A DNA stretch of 64,000 nt from Spisula solida (taxonomy: Eukaryota; Mollusca; Bivalvia; Venerida; Mactridae): positions 7,332,001 through 7,396,000 of the forward strand of contig OX365954.1 in NCBI GenBank assembly GCA_947247005.1, read 5' to 3'. Shown piece by piece: positions 15,127 to 28,863 of the stretch. The position numbers and the translations under genes were made by a program. The notes below the pieces were generated by a model. The model saw nothing but the letters and a program-made list of their open reading frames with translations. It was not told where the DNA came from and ran no database searches. Within the stretch, counting starts at the first letter, position 1. Each line of letters begins with the position of its first letter.

Positions 15127-16110
15127 AGTATAACCAGGTAGCTGCTGTTATTACTGATGATGACATATTGTGGGTATGACCATGTAGCTGCTGTTACTGG
15201 AGATGATGACATATTGTGGGTATAACCAGGTAGTTGCTGATACTGGTAATGATGACATATTGTGGGTATATCCAGGTAGCTGCTGTTACTGGTGATGATG
15301 ACATATTGTGGGTATGACCATGTAGCTACTTTTACTGGAGATGATGACATATTGTGGGCATAACCAGGTAGTTGCTGCTACTGGTGATGATGACATATTA
15401 AGGGTATAACCAGGCAGCTGCTGTTACTACTGATGTTGACATATTGTGGTTATAACCGGGTAGTTGCTGTTACTGGTGATGATGACATATTGTAGGTATA
15501 ACTAGGTAGTTGCTGTTACTGGTGGTGATGACATATTGCGGATATGACCATGTAGCTGCTGTTACTGGAGATGATGACATATTGTGGTTATAACCAGGCA
15601 GCTGCTGTTACTGGAGATGATGACATATTGTGGTTATAACTAGGTAGTTGCTGTTACTACTGATGATGACATACTGCGGGTATAACCTGGTAGCTGCTGT
15701 TACTACTGATGATGACATATTGCGGGTATAATCAGCTAGTTGCTGTTACTGGTGATGATGACATATTGCGGGTATAACCAGGTAGTTGCTGTAACTGGTG
15801 ATGATGACATATTGCGGGTATAACCAGGTAGCTGCTGTTACTACTGATGATGACATATTGTGAGTATAACCAGGTAGCTGCTGTTATTACTGATGATGAC
15901 ATATTGTGGGTATGACCATGTAGCTGCTGTTACTGGAGATGATGACATATTGTGGGTATAACCAGGTAGTTGCTGATACTGGTAATGATGACATATTGTG
16001 GGTATATCCAGGTAGCTGCTGTTACTGGTGATGATGACATATTGTGGGTATGACCATGTAGCTACTTTTACTGGAGATGATGACATATTGTGGGCATAAC
16101 CAGGTAGTTG
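15105..16110. repeat. Second copy of block X (736 bp higher-order repeat)
   Basis: Both 16-unit copies (15,105 and 15,841) translate identically to those at 9,085 and 9,821. After about 16,110 the order changes to a different mosaic. Confidence 0.87.
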
Positions 16111-19100
16111 CTGCTACTGGTGATGATGACATATTAAGGGTATAACCAGGCAGCTGCTGTTACTACTGATGTTGACATATTGTGGTTATAACCGGGTAGT
16201 TGCTGTTACTGGTGATGATGACATATTGCGGGTATAACCAGGTAGTTGCTGTTACTACTGATGATGGCATATTGCGATTATAACGAGGTAGTTGCTGTTA
16301 CTACTGATGTTGACATATTGTGGTTATAACCGGGTAGTTGCTGTTACTGGTGATGATGACATATTGCGGGTATAACCAGGTAGTTGCTGTTACTGATGAT
16401 GATATATTGCGAGTATAACTAGGTAGCTGCTGATACTACTGATGATGGCATATTGCGATTATAACCAGGTAGTTGCTGTTCCTGGTGATGATGACATATT
16501 GCGGGTAAAACCAGGTAGTTGCTGTTACTGGTGATGATGACATATTGTGGGTATAACCAGTAAGCTGCTGTTACTACTGAAGATAACATATTGCGGTTAT
16601 AACCAGGTAGTTGCTGTTACTGGTGATGATGACATATTGCGGGTATAACCAGGTAGTTGCTGTTACTGGTGATGATATATTGCGAGTATAACCAGGTAGC
16701 TGCTGATACTACTGATGATGGCATATTGCGATAATAACCAGGTAGTTGCTGTTACTAGTGATGATGATATATTGTGGTTATAACCAGATAGTTGCTGTTA
16801 CTGGTGATGATGACATATTGAGGGTATAACCAGGTAGTTGCTGTTACTGGTGATGATGACGTATTGCGGATATAACCTGGTAGCTGCTTTTACTACTGAT
16901 GATGACATATTGCGGGTATAACCAGATAGCTGTTGTTACTACTGATGTTGACATATTGTGGTTATAACTAGGTAGTTGCTGTTACTGGTGATGATGACAA
17001 ATTGTGGGTATAAGGAGGTATCTGCTGTTACTACTGATGATGACATATTGTGGGTATTACCATGTAGCTGCTGTTACTGGAGATGATGACATATTGTGGT
17101 TATAAGCAGGTAGTTGCTGTTACTGGTGATGATGTCATATTGCGGGTATAACCTGGTAGCTGATGTTACTACTGATTATGACATATTGCGGGTATAACCA
17201 GGTAGTTGCTGTTACTGGTGATGATGACATATTGTAGGTATAACTAGGTAGTTGCTGTTACTGGTGGTGATGACATATTGCGGGTATGACCATGTAGCTG
17301 CTGTTACTGGAGATGATGACATATTGTGGTTATAACCAGGCAGCTGCTGTTACTGGAGATGATGACATATTGTGGTTATAACTAGGTAGTTGCTGTTACT
17401 ACTGATGATGACATACTGCGGGTATAACCTGGTAGCTGCTGTTACTACGGATGATGACATATTGTGGGTATAATCAGGTAGTTGCTGTTACTGGTGATGA
17501 TGACATATTGCGGGTATAACCAGGTAGTTGCTGTTATTGGTGATGATGACATATTGCGGGTATAACCAGGTAGCTGCTGTTACTACTGATGATGACATAT
17601 TGTGAGTATAACCAGGTAGCTGCTGTTATTACTGATGATGACATATTGTGGGTATGACCATGTAGCTGCTGTTACTGGAGATGATGACATATTGTGGGTA
17701 TAACCAGGTAGTTGCTGATACTGGTAATGATGACATATTGTGGGTATAACCAGGTAGTTGCTGTTACTGGTGATGATATATTGCGAGTATAACCAGGTAG
17801 CTGCTGTTACTACTGATGATGGCATATTGCGATTATAACCAGGTAGTTGCTGTTACTACTGATGTTGACATATTGTGGTTATAACTGGGTAGTTGCTGTT
17901 ACTGGTGATGATGACATATTGCGGGTATAACCAGGTAGTTGCTGTTACTGGTGATGATATATTGCGAGTATAACCAGGTAGCTGCTGATACTACTGATGA
18001 TGGCATATTGCGATTATAACCAGGTAGTTGCTGTTACTGGTGATGATGACATATTGCGGGTACACCAGGTAGTTGCTGTTACTGGTGATGATGACATATT
18101 GCGGGTACACCAGGTAGTTGCTGTTACTGGTGATGATGACATTTTGAGGGTATAACCAGGTAGTTGCTGTTACTGGTGATGATGACATATTGTGGGTATA
18201 ACCAGTAAGCTGCTGTTACTACTGAAGATAACATATTGCGGTTATAACCAGGTAGTTGCAGTTACTGGTGATGATGGCGTATTGCGGGTATAACCAGGTA
18301 GTTGCTGTTACTGGTGATGATATATTGCGAGTATAACCAGGTAGCTGCTGATACTACTGATGATGGCATATTGCGATTATAACCAGGTAGTTGCTGTTCC
18401 TGGTGATGATGACATATTGCGGGTAAAACCAGGTAGTTGCTGTTACTGGTGGTGATGACATATTGCGGGTATGACCATTTTGCTGCTGTTACTGGAAATG
18501 ATGACATATTGAGGTTATAACCAGGCAGCTGCTGTTACTGGAGATGATAACATATTGTGGTTATAACTAGGTAGTTGCTGTTACTACTGATGATGACATA
18601 CTGCGGGTATAACCTGGTAGCTGCTGTTACTACTAATGATGACATATTGTGGGTATAATCAGGTAGTTGCTGTTACTGGTGATGATATATTGCGAGTATA
18701 ACCAGGTAGCTGCTGTTACTACTGATGATGGCATATTGTGATTATAACCAGGTAGTTGCTGTTACTACTGATGTTGACATATTGTGGTTATAACTGGGTA
18801 GTTGCTGTTGCTGGTGATGATGACATATTGCGGGTAAAACCAGGTAGTTGCTGTTACTGGTGATGATGACATATTGCGGGTAAAACCAGGTAGTTGCTGT
18901 TACTGGTGATGATGACATATTGTGGGTATAACCAGTAAGCTGCTGTTACTACTGATGATAACATATTGCGGTTATAACCAGGTAGTTGCTGTAACTGGTG
19001 ATGATGACATATTGCGGGTATAACCAGGTAGTTGCTGTTACTGGTGATGATGACATATTGTGGGTATGACCATGTAGCTACTTTTACTGGAGATGATGAC

Positions 19101-20539
19101 ATATTGTGGGCATAACCAGGTAGTTGCTGTTACTGGTGATGATGACATATTGTAGGTATAACTAGGTAGTTGCTGTTACTGGTGGTGATGACATATTGCG
19201 GGTATGACCATGTAGCTGCTGTTACTGGAGATGATGACATATTGTGGTTATAAGCAGGTAGTTGCTGTTACTGGTGATGATGTCATATTGCGGGTATAAC
19301 CTGGTAGCTGATGTTACTACTGATTATGACATATTGCGGTTATAACCAGGTAGTTGCTGTTACTGGTGATGATGAAATATTGCGGGTATAACCAGGTAGC
19401 TGCTGTTACTACTGATGATGACATATTGTGGGTATAACCAGGTAGTTGCTGTTACTGGTGATGATGACATATTGTGGGTATGACCATGTAGCTACTTTTA
19501 CTGGAGATGATGACATATTGTGGGCATAACCAGGTAGTTGCTGTTACTGGTGATGATGACATATTGTAGGTATAACTAGGTAGTTGCTGTTACTGGTGGT
19601 GATGACATATTGCGGGTATGACCATTTTGCTGCTGTTACTGGAGATGATGACATATTGAGGTTATAACCAGGCAGCTGCTGTTACTGGAGATGATAACAT
19701 ATTGTGGTTATAACTAGGTAGTTGCTGTTACTACTGATGATGACATACTGCGGGTATAACCTGGTAGCTGCTGTTACTACTGATGATGACATATTGTGGG
19801 TATAATCAGGTAGTTGCTGTTACTGGTGATGATGACATATTGCAGGTATAACCAGGTAGTTGCTGTTACTGGTGATGATGACATATTGCGGGTATAACCA
19901 GGTAGCTGCTGTTACTACTGATGATGACATATTGTGAGTATACCCAGGTAGCTGCTGTTATTACTGATGATGACATATTGTGGTTATAACCGGGTAGTTG
20001 CTGTTACTGGTGATGATGACATATTGTGGGTATAACCAGGTAGTTGCTGATACTGGTAATGATGACATATTGTGGGTATAACCAGGTAGCTGCTGTTACT
20101 GGTGATGATGACATATTGTGGGTATGACCATGTAGCTACTTTTACTGGAGATGATGACATATTGTGGGCATAACCAGGTAGTTGCCGTTACTGGTGATGA
20201 TGACATATTAAGGGTATAACCAGGCAGCTGCTGTTACTACTGATGTTGACATATTGTGGTTATAACCGGGTAGTTGCTGTTACTGGTGATGATGACATAT
20301 TGCGGGTATAACCAGGTAGTTGCTGTTACTGGTGATGATATATTGCGAGTATAACCAGGTAGCTGCTGTTACTACTGATGATGGCATATTGCGATTATAA
20401 CCAGGTAGTTGCTGTTCCTGGTGATGATGACATATTGTGGGTATAACCAGTAAGCTGCTGTTACTACTGATGATAACATATTGCGGTTATAACCAGGTAG
20501 TTGCTGTTACTGGTGATGATGACATATTGCGGGTATAAC

Positions 20540-21760
20540 CTGGTAGCTGTTGTTACTACTGATGTTGACATATTGTGGTTATAACTAGGTAGTTGCTGTT
20601 ACTGGTGATGATGACAAATTGTGGGTATAACGAGGTATCTGCTGTTACTACTGATGATGACATATTGTGGGTATTACCATGTAGCTGCTGTTACTGGAGA
20701 TAATGACATATTGTGGTTATAAGCAGGTAGTTGCTGTTACTGGTGATGATGTCATATTGCGGGTATAACCTGGTAGCTGCTGTTACTACTGATGATGACA
20801 TATTGCGGGTATAACCAGGTAGTTGCTGTTAATGGTGATGATGACATATTGTAGGTATAACTAGGTAGTTGCTGTTACTGGTGGTGATGACATATTGAGG
20901 GTATGACCATTTTGCTGCTGTTACTGGAGATGATGACATATTGTGGTTATAACCAGGCAGCTGCTGTTACTGGAGATGATGACATATTTTGGTTATAACT
21001 AGGTAGTTGCTGTTACTACTGATGATGACATACTGCATGTATAACCTGGTAGCTGCTGTTACTACTGATGATGACATATTGTGGGTATAATCAGGTAGTT
21101 GCTGTTCCTGGTGATGATGACATATTGTGGGTATAACCAGTAAGATGCTGTTACTACTGATGATAACATATTGCGGTTATAACCATGTAGTTGCTGTTAC
21201 TGGTGATGATGACATATTGCGGGTATAACCAGGTAGCTGCTGTTACTACTGATGATGACATATTGTGAGTATAACCAGGTAGCTGCTGTTATTACTGATG
21301 ATGACATATTGTGGGTATAACCAGGTAGTTGCTGATACTGGTAATGATGACATATTATGGGTATGACCATGTAGCTACTTTTACTGGAGATGATGACATA
21401 TTGTGGGCATAACCAGGTAGTTGCTGCTACTGGTGATGATGACATATTAAGGGTATAACCAGGCAGCTGCTGTTACTACTGATGTTGACATATTGTGGTT
21501 ATTACCATGTAGCTGCTGTTACTGGAGATGATGACATATTGTGGTTATAAGCAGGTAGTTGCTGTTACTGGTGATGATGTCGTATTGCGGGTATAACCTG
21601 GTAGCTGATGTTACCACTGATTATGACATATTGCGGGTATAACCAGGTAGTTGCTGTTACTGGTGATGATGACATATTGTAGGTATAACTAGGTAGTTGC
21701 TGTTACTGGTGGTGATGACATATTGCGGGTATGACCATGTAGCTGCTGTTACTGGAGATG
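20540..21760. repeat. Segmental copy within domain B, partner at 24,400-25,620
   Basis: The landmark CCTGGTAGCTGTTGTTACTA followed by the same unit order occurs here and 3,858 bp downstream. The 82-codon translations at 21,197 and 25,055 are identical. Confidence 0.83.
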
Positions 21761-22699
21761 ATGACATATTGTGGTTATAAGCAGGTAGTTGCTGTTACTG
21801 GTGATGATGTCATATTGCGGGTATAACCTGGTAGCTGATGTTACTACTGATTATGACATATTGCGGTTATAACCAGGTAGTTGCTGTTACTGGTGATGAT
21901 GAAATATTGCGGGTATAACCAGGTAGCTGCTGTTACTACTGATGATGACATATTGTGGGTATAACCAGGTAGTTGCTGTTACTGGTGATGATGACATATT
22001 GTGGGTATGACCATGTAGCTACTTTTACTGGAGATGATGACATATTGTGGGCATAACCAGGTAGTTGCTGTTACTGGTGATGATGACATATTGTAGGTAT
22101 AACTAGGTAGTTGCTGTTACTGGTGGTGATGACATATTGCGGGTATGACCATTTTGCTGCTGTTACTGGAGATGATGACATATTGAGGTTATAACCAGGC
22201 AGCTGCTGTTACTGGAGATGATAACATATTGTGGTTATAACTAGGTAGTTGCTGTTACTACTGATGATGACATACTGCGGGTATAACCTGGTAGCTGCTG
22301 TTACTACTGATGATGACATATTGTGGGTATAATCATGTAGTTGCTGTTACTGGTGATGATGACATATTGCAGGTATAACCAGGTAGTTGCTGTTACTGGT
22401 GATGATGACATATTGCGGGTATAACCAGGTAGCTGCTGTTACTACTGATGATGACATATTGTGAGTATACCCAGGTAGCTGCTGTTATTACTGATGATGA
22501 CATATTGTGGGTATGACCATGTAGCTGCTGTTACTGGAGATGATGACATATTGTGGGTATAACCAGGTAGTTGCTGATACTGGTAATGATGACATATTGT
22601 GGGTATAACCAGGTAGCTGCTGTTACTGGTGATGATGACATATTGTGGGTATGACCATGTAGCTACTTTTACTGGAGATGATGACATATTGTGGGCATA

Positions 22700-23900
22700 A
22701 CCAGGTAGTTGCCCTTACTGGTGATGATGACATATTAAGGGTATAACCAGGCAGCTGCTGTTACTACTGATGTTGACATATTGTGGTTATAACCGGGTAG
22801 TTGCTGTTACTGGTGATGATGACATATTGCGGGTATAACCAGGTAGTTGCTGTTACTGGTGATGATATATTGCGAGTATAACCAGGTAGCTGCTGTTACT
22901 ACTGATGATGGCATATTGCGATTATAACCAGGTAGTTGCTGTTCCTGGTGATGATGACATATTGTGGGTATAACCAGTAAGCTGCTGTTACTACTGATGA
23001 TAACATATTGCGGTTATAACCCGGTAGTTGCTGTTACTGGTGATGATGACATATTGCGGGTATAACCAGGTAGTTGCAGTTACTGGTGATGATGACATAT
23101 TGCGGGTATAACCAGGTAGTTGCTGTTACAGGTGATGATGACATATTGCAGGTATAACCAGGTAGTTGCTGTTACTGGTGATGATGACATATTGTGGGTA
23201 TAACCAGTAAGCTGCTGTTACTACTGATGTTGACATATTGTGGTTATAACCGGGTAGTTGCTGTTACTGGTGATGATGACATATTGTGGTTATAACCGGG
23301 TAGTTGCTGTTACTGGTGATGATGACATATTGCGGGTATAACCAGGTAGTTGCTGTTACTGGTGATGATGACATATTGCAGGTATAACCAGGTAGTTGCT
23401 GTTACTGGTGATGATGACATATTGTGGGCATAACCAGGTAGTTGCTGTTACTAGTGATGATGATATATTGTGGTTATAACCTGATAGTTGCTGTTACTGG
23501 TGATGATGACATTTTGAGGGTATAACCAGGTAGTTGCTGTTACTGGTGATGATGACGTATTGCAGATTTAACCTGGTAGCTGCTGTTACTACTGATGATG
23601 ACATATTGTGAGTATACCCAGGTAGCTGCTGTTATTACTGATGATGACATATTGTGGGTATGACCATGTAGCTGCTGCTACTGGAGATGATGACATATTG
23701 TGGGTATAACCAGGTAGTTGCTGATACTGGTAATGATGACATATTGTGGGTATAACCAGGTAGCTGCTGTTACTGGTGATGATGACATATTGTGGGTATG
23801 ACCATGTAGCTACTTTTACTGGAGATGATGTCATATTGTGGGCATAACCAGGTAGTTGCTGTTACTGGTGATGATGACATATTGCGGGCATAACCAGGTA
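22700..23900. repeat. Segmental copy within domain B, partner at 25,640-26,840
   Basis: Offset is 2,938 bp. The 81-codon translations at 23,589 and 26,527 are identical, and rare variants such as ATTTTGAGGG and GCAGATTTAACC occur in the same order. Confidence 0.83.
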
Positions 23901-26900
23901 GTTGCTGTTACTGGTGATGATATATTGCGAGTATAACCAGGTAGCTGCTGTTACTACTGATGATGGCATATTGCGATTATAACCAGGTAGTTGCTGTTCC
24001 TGGTGATGATGACATATTGTGGGTATAACCAGTAAGCTGCTGTTACTACTGATGATAACATATTGCGGTTATAACCAGGTAGTTGCTGTTACTGGTGATG
24101 ATGACATATTGCGGGTATAACCAGGTAGTTGCAGTTACTGGTGATGATGACATATTGCGGGTATAACCAGGTAGTTGCTGTTACAGGTGATGATGACATA
24201 TTGCAGGTATAACCAGGTAGTTGCTGTTACTGGTGATGATGAAATATTGCGGGCATAACCAGGTAGTTGCTGTTACTAGTGATGATGATATATTGTGGTT
24301 ATAACCAGATAGTTGCTGTTACTGGTGATGATGACGTATTGCGGATATAACCTGGTAGCTGCTTTTACTACTGATGATGACATATTGCGGGTATAACCTG
24401 GTAGCTGTTGTTACTACTGATGTTGACATATTGTGGTTATAACTAGGTAGTTGCTGTTACTGGTGATGATGACAAATTGTGGGTATAACGAGGTATCTGC
24501 TGTTACTACTGATGATGACATATTGTGGGTATTACCATGTAGCTGCTGTTACTGGAGATAATGACATATTGTGGTTATAAGCAGGTAGTTGCTGTTACTG
24601 GTGATGATGTCATATTGCGGGTATAACCTGGTAGCTGCTGTTACTACTGATGATGACATATTGCGGGTATAACCAGGTAGTTGCTGTTAATGGTGATGAT
24701 GACATATTGTAGGTATAACTAGGTAGTTGCTGTTACTGGTGGTGATGACATATTGCGGGTATGACCATTTTGCTGCTGTTACTGGAGATGATGACATATT
24801 GTGGTTATAACCAGGCAGCTGCTGTTACTGGAGATGATGACATATTTTGGTTATAACTAGGTAGTTGCTGTTACTACTGATGATGACATACTGCATGTAT
24901 AACCTGGTAGCTGCTGTTACTACTGATGATGACATATTGTGGGTATAATCAGGTAGTTGCTGTTCCTGGTGATGATGACATATTGTGGGTATAACCAGTA
25001 AGATGCTGTTACTACTGATGATAACATATTGCGGTTATAACCATGTAGTTGCTGTTACTGGTGATGATGACATATTGCGGGTATAACCAGGTAGCTGCTG
25101 TTACTACTGATGATGACATATTGTGAGTATAACCAGGTAGCTGCTGTTATTACTGATGATGACATATTGTGGGTATAACCAGGTAGTTGCTGATACTGGT
25201 AATGATGACATATTATGGGTATGACCATGTAGCTACTTTTACTGGAGATGATGACATATTGTGGGCATAACCAGGTAGTTGCTGCTACTGGTGATGATGA
25301 CATATTAAGGGTATAACCAGGCAGCTGCTGTTACTACTGATGTTGACATATTGTGGTTATTACCATGTAGCTGCTGTTACTGGAGATGATGACATATTGT
25401 GGTTATAAGCAGGTAGTTGCTGTTACTGGTGATGATGTCGTATTGCGGGTATAACCTGGTAGCTGATGTTACCACTGATTATGACATATTGCGGGTATAA
25501 CCAGGTAGTTGCTGTTACTGGTGATGATGACATATTGTAGGTATAACTAGGTAGTTGCTGTTACTGGTGGTGATGACATATTGCGGGTATGACCATGTAG
25601 CTGCTGTTACTGGAGATGATGACATATTGTGGGCATAACCAGGTAGTTGCCGTTACTGGTGATGATGACATATTAAGGGTATAACCAGGCAGCTGCTGTT
25701 ACTACTGATGTTGACATATTGTGGTTATAACCGGGTAGTTGCTGTTACTGGTGATGATGACATATTGCGGGTATAACCAGGTAGTTGCTGTTACTGGTGA
25801 TGATATATTGCGAGTATAACCAGGTAGCTGCTGTTACTACTGATGATGGCATATTGCGATTATAACCAGGTAGTTGCTGTTCCTGGTGATGATGACATAT
25901 TGTGGGTATAACCAGTAAGCTGCTGTTACTACTGATGATAACATATTGCGGTTATAACCCGGTAGTTGCTGTTACTGGTGATGATGACATATTGCGGGTA
26001 TAACCAGGTAGTTGCAGTTACTGGTGATGATGACATATTGCGGGTATAACCAGGTAGTTGCTGTTACAGGTGATGATGACATATTGCAGGTATAACCAGG
26101 TAGTTGCTGTTACTGGTGATGATGACATATTGTGGGTATAACCAGTAAGCTGCTGTTACTACTGATGTTGACATATTGTGGTTATAACCGGGTAGTTGCT
26201 GTTACTGGTGATGATGACATATTGTGGTTATAACCGGGTAGTTGCTGTTACTGGTGATGATGACATATTGCGGGTATAACCAGGTAGTTGCTGTTACTGG
26301 TGATGATGACATATTGCAGGTATAACCAGGTAGTTGCTGTTACTGGTGATGATGACATATTGTGGGCATAACCAGGTAGTTGCTGTTACTAGTGATGATG
26401 ATATATTGTGGTTATAACCTGATAGTTGCTGTTACTGGTGATGATGACATTTTGAGGGTATAACCAGGTAGTTGCTGTTACTGGTGATGATGACGTATTG
26501 CAGATTTAACCTGGTAGCTGCTGTTACTACTGATGATGACATATTGTGAGTATACCCAGGTAGCTGCTGTTATTACTGATGATGACATATTGTGGGTATG
26601 ACCATGTAGCTGCTGCTACTGGAGATGATGACATATTGTGGGTATAACCAGGTAGTTGCTGATACTGGTAATGATGACATATTGTGGGTATAACCAGGTA
26701 GCTGCTGTTACTGGTGATGATGACATATTGTGGGTATGACCATGTAGCTACTTTTACTGGAGATGATGTCATATTGTGGGCATAACCAGGTAGTTGCTGT
26801 TACTGGTGATGATGACATATTGCGGGCATAACCAGGTAGTTGCTGTTACTAGTGATGATGATATATTGTGGTTATAACCAGATAGTTGCTGTTACTGGTG

Positions 26901-28690
26901 ATGATGACGTATTGCGGATATAACCTGGTAGCTGCTTTTACTACTGATGATGACATATTGCGGATATAACCTGGTAGCTGCTTTTACTACTGATGACGAC
27001 ATATTGCGGGTATAACCTGGTAGCTGTTGTTACTACTGATGTTGACATATTGTGGTTATAACTAGGTAGTTGCTGTTACTGGTGATGATGACAAATTGTG
27101 GGTATAACGAGGTATCTGCTGTTACTACTGATGATGACATATTGTGGGTATTACCATGTAGCTGCTGTTACTGGAGATGATGACGACATATTGTGGTTAT
27201 AAGCAGGTAGTTGCTGTTACTGGTGATGATGTCATATTGCGGGTATAACCTGGTAGCTGCTGTTACTACTGATGATGACATATTGCGGGTATAACCAGGT
27301 AGTTGCTGTTACTGGTGATGATGACATATTGTAGGTATAACTAGGTAGTTGCTGTTACTGGTGTAGATGACATATTGCGGGTATGACCATTTTGCTGCTG
27401 TTACTGGAGATGATGACATATTGTGGTTATAACCAGGCAGCTGCTGTTACTGGAGATGATGACATATTGTGGTTATAACTAGGTAGTTGCTGTTACTACT
27501 GATGATGACATACTGCAGGTATAACCTGGTAGCTGCTGTTACTACTGATGATGACATATTGTGGGTATAATCAGGTAGTTGCTGTTCCTGGTGATGATGA
27601 CATATTGTGAGTATAACCAGGTAGCTGCTGTTATTACTGATGATGACATATTGTGGGTATAACCAGGTAGTTGCTGATACTGGTAATGATGACATATTGT
27701 GGGTATAACCAGGTAGCTGCTGTTACTGGTGATGATGACATATTATGGGTATGACCATGTAGCTACTTTTACTGGAGATGATGACATATTGTGGGCATAA
27801 CCAGGTAGTTGCTGCTACTGGTGATGATGACATATTAAGGGTATAACCAGGCAGCTGCTGTTACTACTGATGTTGACATATTGTGGTTATAACCGGGTAG
27901 TTGCTGTTACTGGTGATGATGACATATTGCGGGTATAACCAGGTAGTTGCTGTTACTGGTGATGATGACATATTGCAGGTATAACCAGGTAGTTGCTGTT
28001 ACTGGTGATGATGACATATTGCAGGCATAACCAGGTAGTTGCTGTTACTAGTGATGATGATATATTGTGGTTATAACCAGATATTTGCTGTTACTGGTGA
28101 TGATGACATATTGCGGGTATAACCAGGTAGTTGCAGTTACTGGTGATGATGACATATTGCGGGTATAACCAGGTAGTTGCTGTTACAGGTGATGATGACA
28201 TATTGCAGGTATAACCAGGTAGTTGCTGTTACTGGTGATGATGACATATTGCGGGCATAACCAGGTAGTTGCTGTTACTAGTGATGATGATATATTGTGG
28301 TTATAACCAGATAGTTGCTGTTACTGGTGATGATGACATATTGAGGGTATAACCAGGTAGTTGCTGTCACTGGTGATGAGGACATATTGTGGTATAACCT
28401 GGTAGCTGCTGTTACTACTGATGATGACATATTGCGGGTATAACTAGGTAGTTGCTGTTACTGGTGATGATGACATATTGTGGGTATAACCTGGTAGCTG
28501 CTGTTATTACTGATTATGACATATTGCGGGTATAACCCGGTAGTTGCTGTTACTGGTGATGATGACATATTGCGGGTATAACCAGGTAGTTGTTGTTACT
28601 GGTGATGATGACATAATGTGGTTATAACCAGGTAGTTGCTGTTACTACTGATGATGACATATTGCGGGTATAACCAGGTTGCTGTTTTAC

Positions 28691-28863
28691 TACGGATGAT
28701 AAGGATATTTGGGTCGACTTTTTTACTACTAGTACTGTTAATGTTGTTGCTATATTTGGTATAATGTTAGTTAGACCTGGCAACTGTTGTTGATGTTGAA
28801 ATGTTTTTTACTATGCAGCGGTTGTTACTGATGATGTTTTTACAGTTTTTTGTTGGTGATATT
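28691..28863. repeat. Degenerate right edge of the giant array
   Basis: Units decay into barely recognisable fragments (for example GACCTGGCAACTGTTGTTGA and GCGGTTGTTACTGATGATG). This fits weaker homogenisation at an array edge. No gene is seen. Confidence 0.7.

Larger units (their letters stand above)
6001..28690. repeat. Giant minisatellite, domain B (46 bp unit)
   Basis: Roughly 490 tandem units of 46 bp follow the pattern ATATTGCGGGTATAACCAGG, then TAGTTGCTGTTACTGGTGATGATGAC. Occasional units of 43 bp lack one GAC triplet. Domain B descends from the same ancestral unit as domain A: shared blocks are GACCAGGTA/AACCAGGTA, GCTGTTACT and GATGATGA. The GAT tract is nearly fixed at two to three triplets here. 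Variant units recur in fixed order, giving higher-order repeats that are listed separately. Because 46 is not a multiple of three, minus-strand frames repeat with a 46-residue period every three units and end after about 81 codons. Confidence 0.97.

Noticed and set aside
1877..27695. About twenty minus-strand open frames of 60-82 codons (MSSSPVTAATWSYPQYV-like) through the giant array
   Set aside because: They are translations of the 46 bp unit with a 46-residue period, always ending after one to two periods, and conserved only as much as the DNA. No start context, splice sites or domain supports a protein.
424..28690. Possible CRISPR array
   Set aside because: Units are contiguous, with no unique spacers, and the context is a eukaryotic genome.
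424..28690. Centromeric or telomeric identity of the array
   Set aside because: Size and homogeneity would allow it, but there is no telomere motif, no second array and no functional evidence in the sequence.
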